Source of the DNA: JBBDXI01 sp040902425
Lineage (GTDB): Bacteria > Planctomycetota > Phycisphaerae > Phycisphaerales > UBA1924
Assembly (NCBI GenBank): GCA_040902425.1
Contig: JBBDXI010000033.1
Location: 1 to 38,121, forward strand
Direction: 5' to 3'
Length of the DNA: 38,121 nucleotides
A program made the position numbers and the translations under genes. The notes under the pieces are model-generated. The model ran no database searches and was not told the origin of the DNA. It saw only the letters and a list, made by a program, of their open reading frames with translations. How positions within the stretch are numbered: the stretch's first letter is position 1; every line of letters starts with the position of its first letter. Below are positions 1-8,287 of the stretch, one piece after another.

Positions 1-1
1 G

Positions 2-241
2 GTCCGCCGGCTCGGGGGGTGGGCGCTGGTGGTGGTCGTGATCCAGTTCACGCTGGGGTGGGCGGCGTTCTTAATGCTGGCCGACCCGGTGGGGGGCCGC
101 AAGGCTCTGGCGGCGGAGGTCTCGGTGGCGGGGGCCCTGACCAGGACGGCCCACCAGGCGAACGGGGCCCTGCTGCTGGCGGTGGCCATGGGCCTGTACC
201 TGTGGGCCCGACGCCTCCTGCGGGTCTCGCGGGGCGTATAA
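2..241 (+). CDS. COX15/CtaA-like heme A synthase, C-terminal fragment
   Basis: The reading frame is open to the left edge, so only the last 79 residues are present. They hold two hydrophobic helices. The first is followed by FTLGW, and the second is preceded by the motif RTAHQANGALLLA. A conserved histidine-glutamine in front of the last helix is typical of the COX15/CtaA family, whose integral membrane enzymes convert heme O to heme A for cytochrome oxidase; the histidine is a heme ligand. The stop is TAA at 239-241, just before a hairpin. The assignment rests on this one motif and the two-helix end, so another polytopic membrane protein remains possible. The neighbours give no support either way. 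Confidence 0.6.
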   Translation, partial: VRRLGGWALVVVVIQFTLGWAAFLMLADPVGGRKALAAEVSVAGALTRTAHQANGALLLAVAMGLYLWARRLLRVSRGV

Positions 242-276
242 GAGGTTGGCCCGTTCGCAAGGGCCGATAGACCTCT
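241..276 (+). terminator. hairpin after the COX15-like gene
   Basis: Two nested stems, AGAGGT/ACCTCT (241-246 with 271-276) and GGCCC/GGGCC (248-252 with 261-265), overlap the TAA stop. There is no T-run behind them, so termination is only a possibility. Confidence 0.35.
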
Positions 277-366
277 GGCGTTCGGTCGTCGGTGCGGTAG
301 TGTGGGCCGCCGGGGCTTGGGCGGCGCCGCGGCCGAAATGGCCGCGGGGGTTTGGCGTTCTGCGTC

Positions 367-385
367 CACAGGCGAGACGCCTGTG
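367..385. repeat. palindromic element, copy A
   Basis: The 19 bp CACAGGCG-AGA-CGCCTGTG is a perfect palindrome with 8-bp arms and a 3-nt loop, followed by CCACG. It lies in the leader of the DUF1800 gene. Related copies occur inside the DUF1501 gene (2646-2670) and inside mfd (28812-28857). It looks like a REP-type intergenic element. Confidence 0.6.
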
Positions 386-413
386 CCACGGGGGGGCGAA
401 GGGAGTCGAGGCG

Positions 414-1994
414 ATGCAGACGCAGGCACCGGCGGGCAAGCGCAGCGGAACGACCGCACGGAGGATCACCCCCTCGATGTCGGCGATCAAGGCCGAGGCG
501 TTCGGGTACGACCAGGCGCGGCACCTCCTGTGGCGCGCGGGGTTCGGGGGGACGCCGCAGCAGGTGCAGACGCTGGTGGGGTGGGGCCCCGAGAAGTCGG
601 TGGACTACCTGCTGGCGCCGGAGAAGGTGGAGTTCGAGGAGGTGAAGGCGGACCGGTTCGACCGGGACATCATGCGGGCGCCGACGGCGGAAGAGCAGCG
701 GATGGGCCGCGAGGCGCGGCGCACGCGGGATGAGGAGTCGCTGGCGCGGCTGGCGCAGCTGCGGCAGCAGCGCGAGATCGACGACCGGCGGCAGGCGCGG
801 ACGATGCAGCGGTGGTGGGTGCAGCGGCTGATCGAGAGCCCTCGCCCGCTGGAGGAGCGGATGGTGCTCTTCTGGCACGGGCACTTCGCCACCAGCTACC
901 GGACGATCGAGAACAGCTACCACATGTTCAAGCAGAACATGCTGTTCCGCCGGCATGCGCTGGGGAACTTCGGGGAGCTGCTCTTCGAGATCATCCGCGA
1001 CCCGGCGATGATCGCCTACCTGAACAACAACCAGAGCCGCAAGGGGCGGCCGAACGAGAACCTCGCCCGTGAGCTGATGGAGCTGTTCAGCCTGGGGATC
1101 GGGGGCTACACGGAGCAGGACATCAAGGAGGGGGCGCGGGCGTTGACGGGGTACACGTTCAACGACGACAGATTCGTGTTCCGGCGCAACGACCACGACG
1201 AGGGGAAGAAGACGATCCTGGGCGTGACGGGGATGCTGGACGGGGACGGGTTCGTGCGGGCGATCCTGGGGCGCAAGGCCTGCTCGCAGTTCATGGCGCG
1301 GAAGCTGTACAAGTACTTCGTGGCGGACATCCCGCCGCTGGAGGCCAGCGACAACGACCGGGACCTGGACCCCTCGATGAAGGCGGCGATCGCGGACCTG
1401 GCCTCGGTGATGCTGTCGGGCAAGTACAACCTGAAGCCGGTGCTGCGGCGGATGTTCCTGAGCGAGCACTTCTACGACCCGCGGCTGATGAACCAGCAGA
1501 TCAAGAGCCCGGTGCAGCTGGTGGTCGGGGCGATCCGCTCGCTGAACGTGCCGGTGAGGGACCTGCGGTCGCTCTCGGAGGGGGAGGACTCGGCGCTGGG
1601 CCTGATGGGCCAGAGCCTGTTCTTCCCGCCGAGCGTGAAGGGGTGGGACGGGGGCCGGAGCTGGATGAACACCTCGACCTACTACGTGCGGCAGAACATC
1701 CTGGCGTTCCTGCTGACGGGGAAGAAGGCGCAGGGGTTCGACGCCATGGCGGACGTCGAGCGGTACGACGCGGCGCCGCTGCTGTCGGAGCTGGCGAAGG
1801 CCGACCCGGGGGCGGAGAAGGACCCGGAGCGGGTGATCGACTACCTGCTTCGGTTCACGATCGGCAGCGCGCCGGAGGAGGCCCGGGCGGCGCTGCGGGA
1901 GTTCGCCCGGGGGCTGAGCGGGGGCGCGACACGCGACGCGGTCACGGGGATGCTGCTGCTGATCACGGCGATGCCGGAGTATCAGCTGTGCTGA
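414..1994 (+). CDS. DUF1800 domain-containing protein
   Basis: This 526-residue protein carries the hallmarks of DUF1800: HLLWRAGFGG near the N-terminus, the block LARELMELFSLG, RALTGYTF, and FFPPSVKGWDGG followed by W-x-N-T-S toward the end. The biochemical role of the family is unknown. In Planctomycetota and other bacteria it is normally encoded directly before a DUF1501 protein, as here (next gene 108 bp downstream), and the pair is thought to act outside the cytoplasm. The ATG at 414 was chosen because GGGAG lies 8 nt upstream. The same frame runs back to 246, but that stretch contains palindromic element A and reads as non-coding. A later ATG at 477 is the alternative start. No signal peptide is obvious. 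Confidence 0.9.
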   Translation: MQTQAPAGKRSGTTARRITPSMSAIKAEAFGYDQARHLLWRAGFGGTPQQVQTLVGWGPEKSVDYLLAPEKVEFEEVKADRFDRDIMRAPTAEEQRMGREARRTRDEESLARLAQLRQQREIDDRRQARTMQRWWVQRLIESPRPLEERMVLFWHGHFATSYRTIENSYHMFKQNMLFRRHALGNFGELLFEIIRDPAMIAYLNNNQSRKGRPNENLARELMELFSLGIGGYTEQDIKEGARALTGYTFNDDRFVFRRNDHDEGKKTILGVTGMLDGDGFVRAILGRKACSQFMARKLYKYFVADIPPLEASDNDRDLDPSMKAAIADLASVMLSGKYNLKPVLRRMFLSEHFYDPRLMNQQIKSPVQLVVGAIRSLNVPVRDLRSLSEGEDSALGLMGQSLFFPPSVKGWDGGRSWMNTSTYYVRQNILAFLLTGKKAQGFDAMADVERYDAAPLLSELAKADPGAEKDPERVIDYLLRFTIGSAPEEARAALREFARGLSGGATRDAVTGMLLLITAMPEYQLC

Positions 1995-1998
1995 GAAC

Positions 1999-2067
1999 CG
2001 GCAAACGGCAAACGGCATACGGCAAGCGGGGAAGCCACGTTTGCCGCTTGCCGTTTGCCGCTTGCCG
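1999..2067. repeat. inverted heptamer repeat between DUF1800 and DUF1501
   Basis: Four tandem 7-mers of the form CGGCAAR (1999-2026; one unit reads CGGCATA) are followed by a 13-nt loop and four 7-mers YTTGCCG (2040-2067). The arms are near-complementary, so the whole forms a hairpin with about 28-bp arms. It fills most of the gap between the two genes and may dampen readthrough or stabilise mRNA. Its design matches the repeats at 14165-14254 and 28109-28228, although the unit sequences differ. Confidence 0.85.
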
Positions 2068-2102
2068 ATGGATCGACCTGATTCACCGAACGGGAGCTTC
2101 CG

Positions 2103-3449
2103 ATGGACCTGCATGACTCCGCCGCTTTCACCCGCCGCCAGTTCATCCAGGCGGGGCTCACGTTCGCGTCCGCGGCCGTGACGATCCCGTACTTCCTGAA
2201 CTCCTCGGCGTTCGGGCTGCCGCTGGCGGCGCCGGGGATGTCGTCGATCCCCGGGGTGCCGGAGGACCACATCCTGGTGGTGGTGCAGATGTCCGGGGGG
2301 AACGACGGGCTGAACACGGTGGTGCCGTACGGGATGGACGCGTACTACAAGGCGCGGCAGGGGATCGCGGTGCAGGCGAACGCGGCGCTGAAGCTGGATG
2401 AGAAGCGCGGGATCGGGCTGCACCCGCAGCTGGCGGGGGTGAAGGAGCTGTACGACAACGGGATGTGCGCGGTGGTGCAGGGCGTGGGGTACCCCAACCC
2501 CAACCGCTCGCACTTCAAGAGCATGGACATCTGGCACACGGCGGACACCACGGCGACGGGGAACGGGTGGCTGGGGCGGTACTTCGACGCCGAGTGCTGC
2601 GGGTACGGGAAGGGGGAGAGCGGGAAGGCGGAGGGGAACGGAAGGGCCACAGGCGGGACGCCCGCGCCGCAGGGGCAGCCGGGGATCGCGATCGGGCGGA
2701 CAGCGCCGCTGGCGATGCAGGGGCAGCAGGTCAAGCCGATCTCGTTCGAGACCGAGGAGCTGTTCCGCTGGGTGGGGCAGGATGTGCACGGGTCGCTGGC
2801 GGACCCGTACAAGAAGCTGCAGGAGCGGCGGCTGGCGGAGGGGGAGGACGACGGGAGCAACGCGTCGTTCCTGATGCGGACCGCGCTCGATGCGCAGGTG
2901 AGCAGCGACCTGATCCGCAAGGCGGTGCGGCAGCGCCCGCTGGTGCAGTACCCGGGGTCGCAGCTGGCGCGGCAGCTCTCGATGATCGCGAGCATGATCC
3001 GGGCCGGGCTGCCGACGCGCGTCTACTACGCGGAGATCGGCGGGTTCGACACGCACGCGGGGCAGGGCGGGGCGCAGGGGCGGCACGGGCAGCTCCTGAA
3101 CCAGTTCTCGGGCGCGATCAAGGCGTTCTACGCGGACCTGAAGGCGCAGGAGAACGACAAGCGCGTGCTGACGATGAGCTTCAGCGAGTTCGGGCGGCGC
3201 GTGAGCCAGAACGCCAGCCAGGGGACGGACCACGGGACGGCCGCGCCGATGTTCCTCTTCGGCCCGATGGTGAAGCCGGGCGTGGTGGGCGAGCACCCGT
3301 CGCTGACCGACCTGGATGAGGGGGACCTGAAGTACGGGATCGACTTCCGCGGCGTGTACGCGGGGGTGCTGGAGGGGTGGCTGAAGGCGGACAGCAAGAA
3401 GATCCTGGAGGGGAGTTATCGCGCAGCGCCGGTGATCAAGGGGGCGTGA
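2103..3449 (+). CDS. DUF1501 domain-containing protein, Tat-exported
   Basis: This 448-residue protein starts with a twin-arginine signal (TRRQFIQAG, then a hydrophobic stretch to about residue 35), so it should be exported folded. DUF1501 blocks are clear: VVVQMSGGNDGLNT, HPQLAGVKELY, YPNPNRSHFKS, GGFDTHAGQ, SFSEFGRRV, DHGTAAPMFLFG. The family is related to the alkaline phosphatase/sulfatase superfamily; no reaction is known. GGGAG lies 6 nt before the ATG. It follows the DUF1800 gene, its usual partner. Oddity: between FDAE and IAIGR (about residues 167-192) sits a glycine-rich insert encoded by degenerate purine repeats plus a copy of the palindromic element found at 367-385. Other family members pass straight from one block to the next here. 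Confidence 0.92.
   Translation: MDLHDSAAFTRRQFIQAGLTFASAAVTIPYFLNSSAFGLPLAAPGMSSIPGVPEDHILVVVQMSGGNDGLNTVVPYGMDAYYKARQGIAVQANAALKLDEKRGIGLHPQLAGVKELYDNGMCAVVQGVGYPNPNRSHFKSMDIWHTADTTATGNGWLGRYFDAECCGYGKGESGKAEGNGRATGGTPAPQGQPGIAIGRTAPLAMQGQQVKPISFETEELFRWVGQDVHGSLADPYKKLQERRLAEGEDDGSNASFLMRTALDAQVSSDLIRKAVRQRPLVQYPGSQLARQLSMIASMIRAGLPTRVYYAEIGGFDTHAGQGGAQGRHGQLLNQFSGAIKAFYADLKAQENDKRVLTMSFSEFGRRVSQNASQGTDHGTAAPMFLFGPMVKPGVVGEHPSLTDLDEGDLKYGIDFRGVYAGVLEGWLKADSKKILEGSYRAAPVIKGA
2646..2670. repeat. palindromic element, copy B, in frame inside DUF1501
   Basis: The sequence GCCACAGGCGGGACGCC continues as CGCGCCGC and is a decayed version of the element at 367-385. Upstream (2606-2645) are degenerate CGGGAAGG-like units. 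Together they encode the extra glycine-rich segment of the DUF1501 protein. Confidence 0.5.
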
Positions 3450-3508
3450 GCGCCGGTGGCCGGCGGCCGGGTTGTCCGGCGGAACCGCGCCGCGTAAGCA
3501 AGCGGGCA

Positions 3509-3523
3509 CGCGGCTCCGCCGCG
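3509..3523. repeat. 15-bp hairpin CGCGGC-TCC-GCCGCG, copy 1
   Basis: This perfect 6-bp stem with a TCC loop lies 60 bp after the DUF1501 stop. An identical copy lies at 12702-12716. It could be a weak terminator of the DUF1501 transcript or a small dispersed hairpin; there is no T-run. Confidence 0.5.
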
Positions 3524-3618
3524 TTCCGGGCCTCCCGTTTAGTCCAGCGGCGGACCCTGCATGTCGCGCACGTAGTTGCACTCGCCCACCAGTGTCCGCC
3601 GGTCTCCGATGGGGCTGT

Positions 3619-4140
3619 TCACCCGCCGGCCGCGGAAGGGTCCGGGGCCGCGGCCCGCGGGATCAGCTCGGCGTGCCTGAGGCCGATCTCCTCGAGGATC
3701 ACGACGCGCCCGCACTCGGGGCAGCGGACGGTCTCGCGCTCGCTGTTGGCGAGGAGCGGGAGGCCCAGGAGCGACTGGCCGCAGAAGGGGCAGCGGGCGA
3801 GGGCGATGCGGTCGCGGATGGTGCGGATGAGGAGGGTGTCGCGGACCCACATGGCGGGGAGGAGCGTGCCCAGCACGGCCAGCGTGGTGAGGGTGATCCC
3901 GCTGATCGCGAGGGCGGCGTCGCTGGTGAGCTTCGGGCCGATGGCGTCCGCCGCGAGCACGATGAGGGGGATCAGGACGAAGAGCCAGAGCGCCGCGAGG
4001 CCGGCGCCGACGAGCACGGCCCAGCCGAGCATCCACGGGCGCTGCGAGGTGGCCTGCAGGATGAACCGCTCGCACTCGGCGTCGCTGAAGGCGTCGAGAT
4101 CGGGGAAGGAGCGGTAGATCTTGCGGACCGGGATGCGCAC
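3619..4140 (-). CDS. two-helix membrane protein with C-terminal zinc ribbon
   Basis: The protein has 173 residues from a GTG start. The N-terminal 45 residues are soluble (RKIYRSFPDLDAFSDAECERF). Two long hydrophobic helices follow, at about 38-65 and 78-100. A cytoplasmic zinc ribbon with CPFCG and CPECG knuckles, spaced about 22 residues apart, closes the protein. Small membrane proteins of this layout are common in Planctomycetota and have no known function; the ribbon suggests protein or nucleic acid contact. The stop lies 170 bp from the convergent DUF1501 gene. The start is the weakest point, because no strong ribosome binding site is visible. Confidence 0.7.
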   Translation of the reverse strand: MRIPVRKIYRSFPDLDAFSDAECERFILQATSQRPWMLGWAVLVGAGLAALWLFVLIPLIVLAADAIGPKLTSDAALAISGITLTTLAVLGTLLPAMWVRDTLLIRTIRDRIALARCPFCGQSLLGLPLLANSERETVRCPECGRVVILEEIGLRHAELIPRAAAPDPSAAGG

Positions 4141-4181
4141 GCGCCCATCGTACTTGACCGGGCGGGGCTGAACCCCGGTCG

Positions 4182-4456
4182 CTAGTCCTGCCCCGTCCCC
4201 GCCGGCTTGCCCAGGCCGCGGTACTCGTTGTGCATGCCGGTCTTGCCCGCGCCGGCGCCGACCGCGGGCTCGCTCATGCGCTTCTCGGCGCGGTTGGTCC
4301 AGGCGAGGGCCGCGATCAAGGCGGCGGTGGCGAACGCGACGATCACGAGGGCCGCCGCGACCGCGCGCCCGTTGACCGTCCGGCGCGCGGGCACGGCCCC
4401 CGCGGCGCCGGCCCGCTCGCCGACGCGCTGCGGCGTGTGCACGCCGCCGGCGCGGC

Positions 4457-4460
<4 letters not shown>
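4182..4460 (-). CDS. small single-pass membrane protein coupled to sodA
   Basis: This 92-residue reading frame starts with a GTG inside the end of the superoxide dismutase gene. The SOD stop and this start share the tetramer GTGA (4-nt overlap), a classic sign of translational coupling. The protein has a basic N-terminus, one hydrophobic helix at about residues 33-54 (VAAALVIVAFATAALIAALA) and a hydrophilic tail ending KPAGTGQD. No family is recognised. It would be missed by length-based gene calling, because the same frame continues antisense-like into the SOD gene. The overlap and the clean membrane helix make it credible but not proven. Confidence 0.6.
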
Positions 4461-5095
<635 letters not shown>

Positions 5096-5566
5096 TTTCG
5101 TCTCCTTCTCCGGTCCCTCCCGGGGCCGGGTGTGTGGACTCCGAGGCAACCGGCGCGGCCATAGGCCGAGGTCCGGGAAGTTTCAACTTGCGAACGGCGG
5201 TAGACCGAGTATCCTGTGCTCCTGACGGGGCGGTGTCGGCTCGGGGCGGCGTAGAGGAAGGCGCTGCGGCCTGACGCTATTCGGGGTTGTTCTGACGGTC
5301 AAATCGGTGCTTTCACCCGGTCAGAGCCCACACGGACGGCCAATTGTTCGGGTCAAGGTTGGTGAAGGTGGAACCTTCACGATTGTGCGGTCGTACGTCC
5401 TTTGAACGGTTCTAAAACAGCGAAACATTGACCTTTGAATGGCGTATCACCTGTATGGAGCCGCATTCCGGCTGGGGCCGGGGGGCGCAGGGCCAGTAAC
5501 CGAAAGCAACCGACGGCCGATAGCCGTTGGGGGGCCATCTTGCAGAGTATGACCGAAGGACGGACC
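5096..5566. other. divergent intergenic region, sodA / sigma factor
   Basis: About 470 bp without a gene, less GC-rich between 5340 and 5440 than its surroundings. It must hold the promoters of both flanking genes. It contains the perfect dyad described separately (5362-5380) and a TTGACC hexamer at 5428-5433 with no good -10 at the right distance. Confidence 0.6.
5362..5380. promoter_or_regulatory. perfect 19-bp dyad, candidate operator
   Basis: GTGAAGGT-GGA-ACCTTCAC has perfect 8-bp arms around a 3-nt centre. It lies in the AT-richest part of the sodA/sigma intergenic region, about 190 bp before the sigma factor start. It has no T-run and lies upstream of both genes, which suits a regulator-binding site better than a terminator. 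Confidence 0.45.
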
Positions 5567-6688
5567 ATGAGCCGCGTGCAGCGTACAACCCCGAGCCCCC
5601 TGGAGCAGGTGCGTCGGCGCCATCGCGTCGGCGTGGCGCCGTCCACTTCGGGGACGGGCCAGGTTCGCCGCACGCTCTCGGTTGACGATGAGAAGCTCCT
5701 GAACCAGATCATGAGCCAGGAGCAGGACTACATCGACAGCCCGGCCTTCTACGAGAAGGAGGCGGAGCGGAAGATCTACGACGAGGCGCCGGACATCCAG
5801 AAGCCGGACACCAGCTGGTACCACCCGGTGATGGACGACCTCTCCGCGACCAGCAAGGGCCGGACGGTGAAGAGCGCGCAGCAGGTGATCCTGACCGGTG
5901 CGGAGGAGAAGGTCCTCTTCCACCAGTTCAACTACGCGCGGCACCGCATCTGGCAGATCCAGCAGGAGGTCTGGGGCAGCCCGGGGAAGAAGCCCACGGG
6001 GGACCAGGCCCAGGAAGTCCTGCGCTGGTACCGCCTGGCGGACACCATCCGCGAGCAGATCGCCGAGACGAACCTGGCGCTGGTGCTGGCGATGGCGAAG
6101 CGCACCCGCATGAGCGAGGTGGACTTCGCCGACCTGGTCAGCGAGGGGAACATGGCCCTGCTGCGGGCGGTGGACAAGTTCGATGCCGGGCGTGGCTACA
6201 AGTTCAGCACGTACGCCTGCCGGGCGATCCTCAAGGCGTTCAGCCGGCAGGGGATGAAGCTGAGCAAGTACCGCCAGCGCTTCCCGACGGACTTTGACCC
6301 CAAGCTGGAGCGGTCCAACTTCCTGGAGACCAAGCGGAACACGTTCGAGAAGGACGCCGCGGAGGAAGTGAAGCGGATCGTGCTGGAGAACCGGGCCGAC
6401 CTGACGGATGTGGAGCGGACGGTGATCGAGCACCGCTTCGGCCTGGAGAGCGGCGACGGCGAGAAGCCGATGACCCTGGAGCAGGTCGGGCAGATCATCG
6501 GGGTCACGAAGGAGCGGGTGCGGCAGATCCAGAACAAGGCGATGGAGAAGATCCGCCTGCAGCTGGAGGCCAACTTCCTGGGGACCAAGACCCCCGAGGA
6601 GCTGGAGGCCGCGGCCGCCGCCGAGGCGGCAGAGAACGGGACGGGGCCGGCCATCGGGACGAACCCGGAGGCCGTGTCGCTGAACTGA
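5567..6688 (+). CDS. RNA polymerase sigma-70 family factor, primary-like
   Basis: This 373-residue sigma factor directs RNA polymerase to promoters. Region 2 is clear (DLVSEGNMALLRAVDKFD, then FSTY at residues 213-216). Region 4 carries a helix-turn-helix at about 302-330 (TLEQVGQIIGVTKERVRQI). It lacks a full region 1.1; the first ~100 residues are low-similarity and acidic. Oddity: after FSTYA the sequence reads CRAILKAF, whereas group 1 and 2 sigma factors have TWWIRQAI. The two tryptophans that help melt the -10 element are therefore absent. The ATG at 5567 has AAGGA 6 nt upstream; an ATG at 5549 is the alternative. A perfect terminator follows the gene, so it is monocistronic. Confidence 0.9.
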   Translation: MSRVQRTTPSPLEQVRRRHRVGVAPSTSGTGQVRRTLSVDDEKLLNQIMSQEQDYIDSPAFYEKEAERKIYDEAPDIQKPDTSWYHPVMDDLSATSKGRTVKSAQQVILTGAEEKVLFHQFNYARHRIWQIQQEVWGSPGKKPTGDQAQEVLRWYRLADTIREQIAETNLALVLAMAKRTRMSEVDFADLVSEGNMALLRAVDKFDAGRGYKFSTYACRAILKAFSRQGMKLSKYRQRFPTDFDPKLERSNFLETKRNTFEKDAAEEVKRIVLENRADLTDVERTVIEHRFGLESGDGEKPMTLEQVGQIIGVTKERVRQIQNKAMEKIRLQLEANFLGTKTPEELEAAAAAEAAENGTGPAIGTNPEAVSLN

Positions 6689-6711
6689 GCGCCGCTTGGC
6701 ACTGAATCCAC

Positions 6712-6747
6712 GAGGCCCGGGCCCATCGCCCGGGCCTCTTTGTTTTT
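6712..6747 (+). terminator. rho-independent terminator of the sigma factor gene
   Basis: A perfect 11-bp GC stem (GAGGCCCGGGC at 6712-6722 with GCCCGGGCCTC at 6728-6738) has a CCATC loop and is followed by TTTGTTTTT. It lies 24 nt after the stop. It is the clearest terminator in the window. Confidence 0.95.
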
Positions 6748-7109
6748 GGGGTGTCCGGCGGGCTCACGATGCCGGGTCAGGAACCTGCGAGGCCGCTGCC
6801 GCGAAGCGCAGTGTGTCCGCGGGGCCGGTGCGCCCTTGGCGCCAGCCGGCCCGACCGCGAGCGACCCTGTCCCCCGTGGGTGCGTAGCGGCCGGCCCGCT
6901 TTTTCGAGCGGTGGTGGCTGATCTCCACCCCGTTTGGGATAGCGGGACGCGGGAAGGGAGGTTATTCTGTGGCCCGTGATGACAGCCTGGCAGACGTGAG
7001 GGGGCCCGAGGGCGTGGCCGGTCAACGGCTGGGCCTTCGACGGCAGGCCCAGAACGGAGACGGGATCGGTGCGGCAGGCGGGATGCATGCCCCACATGGA
7101 GCGGACCAG
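6748..7109. other. region between the sigma factor terminator and pilT
   Basis: About 360 bp. AAGGGAGG at 6954-6961 sits 7 nt before a GTG (6969) in frame with pilT, so an N-terminally longer PilT (433 residues) is possible. That stretch has weaker codon bias and no conserved motifs. Nothing else was recognised. Confidence 0.5.
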
Positions 7110-8270
7110 ATGAGTTTGACCGAAGCCCAGAGCAGGCCGACGACCGGGCACGTGACGCTGGACCCGGACAAGAAGCACGATCCGCACGAGACGCGGTTCG
7201 GGGCGTTCCTGAAGGCGGCGATCAAGCTGAGCGCATCGGACCTGATCATGAAGTCCGGACAGCCGCCGAAGGTGCGCCTGCGGGGGGCGCTCAAGCCGCT
7301 GGACACCGAGGCGGTGACGTCGGAGGAGTTCCTGGGGATCGCCAAGCACATCCTGGATGAGGACGGCTGGGCGGACCTGCGGAAGCTGGGCTCGGCCGAC
7401 TTCGCGTACGACTACGACGACCGGACCCGCTTCCGCGTGAACCTGTTCCAGGCGCGGGGGAAGCTGTCGCTCGCGGCCCGGCTGATCACCAGCGACATCC
7501 GCCGCTTCGAGGAGCTGCACCTGCCGCCGGTCATGAGCGAGATCGCCATGCAGCCGCAGGGGATCGTGCTGCTCTCGGGCGTGACGGGCTCGGGCAAGAC
7601 GACGACGATCGCGGCCATGCTCGACTACGTGAACGAGCGCAAGCCGGTGCACATCGTGACCATCGAGGACCCGATCGAGTACCTGCTGACGGACAAGAAG
7701 GCGACGATCAATCAGCGGGAGATCGGGATCGACTGCCTCGACTTCAAGATCGCGCTGCGGGCCCTGGTGCGGGAGAACCCCGACGTGGTGCTGGTGGGCG
7801 AGATGCGCGACAAGGAGACGTTCGAGGCGGCCCTGAACGCCGCGGAGACGGGGCACCTGGTGTACGGGACGATCCACGCCTCGAGCACGACGCAGACATT
7901 CAGCCGCATCTACGGCCTGTTCGAGGCCGACGAGCGGGAGCAGGTGCGGAAGATGCTGGGGTACCAGATGCGGGCGTTCGTGTACCAGAAGCTGCTGCCG
8001 ACGCTGCACGAGCGCATCCACCGGATCCCGGCGATCGAGGTGCTGATCAACGACTCGGTGGTGCAGAAGCACATCCTGGAGGGGCGCGAGGGCGAGCTGC
8101 GGCAGTACCTGCAGTCGATCGAGGCGATCCAGCGGGGGATGAAGGACTTCAACCAGTCGCTGGTGGAGCTGGTGGAGGGCGAGTTCATCCACGTGCGGGT
8201 GGCGCTGGATGCGAGCCCGAACGCGGACGACCTGAACATGCGGATGAAGAAGCTGGGGGGGCGGCGGTAG
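7110..8270 (+). CDS. PilT-like type IV pilus retraction ATPase
   Basis: This 386-residue hexameric secretion ATPase of the PilT group should power pilus retraction or a related machine at the inner membrane. The N-terminal PAS-like part (KAAIKLSASDLIMKSGQPP) matches PilT. The Walker A motif is GVTGSGKTTT (K163). An acidic stretch IEDPIEY follows, then Walker B VLVGEMRD (E231) and the His box TGHLVYGTIHASS. The catalytic set is complete. The ATG at 7110 has GGAG 8 nt upstream; a GTG at 6969 with a stronger ribosome binding site is the alternative. No pilB, pilC or pilin gene is adjacent. The PilB-like protein at 19479 lies 11 kb away and is degenerate, so it is an unlikely simple partner. Confidence 0.9.
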   Translation: MSLTEAQSRPTTGHVTLDPDKKHDPHETRFGAFLKAAIKLSASDLIMKSGQPPKVRLRGALKPLDTEAVTSEEFLGIAKHILDEDGWADLRKLGSADFAYDYDDRTRFRVNLFQARGKLSLAARLITSDIRRFEELHLPPVMSEIAMQPQGIVLLSGVTGSGKTTTIAAMLDYVNERKPVHIVTIEDPIEYLLTDKKATINQREIGIDCLDFKIALRALVRENPDVVLVGEMRDKETFEAALNAAETGHLVYGTIHASSTTQTFSRIYGLFEADEREQVRKMLGYQMRAFVYQKLLPTLHERIHRIPAIEVLINDSVVQKHILEGREGELRQYLQSIEAIQRGMKDFNQSLVELVEGEFIHVRVALDASPNADDLNMRMKKLGGRR

Positions 8271-8274
8271 AGGC

Positions 8275-8287
8275 CCGGCTTCGCCGG
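8275..8287. terminator. short hairpin behind pilT
   Basis: CCGGC-TTC-GCCGG lies 5 nt after the pilT stop. The stem is compact and GC-rich, but no T-run follows. It also falls at the ragged 3' end of the converging disrupted gene and resembles the small hairpins at 3509 and 12702. Confidence 0.35.

Noticed and set aside
48..3581. A 1177-codon open frame on the minus strand across DUF1800 and DUF1501
   Set aside because: Antisense shadow caused by high GC; its translation is Arg/Pro/His-rich without motifs, while the plus strand carries two clear families.
5428..5456. Sigma-70 promoter with TTGACC as -35
   Set aside because: No acceptable -10 hexamer at 16-18 bp spacing.
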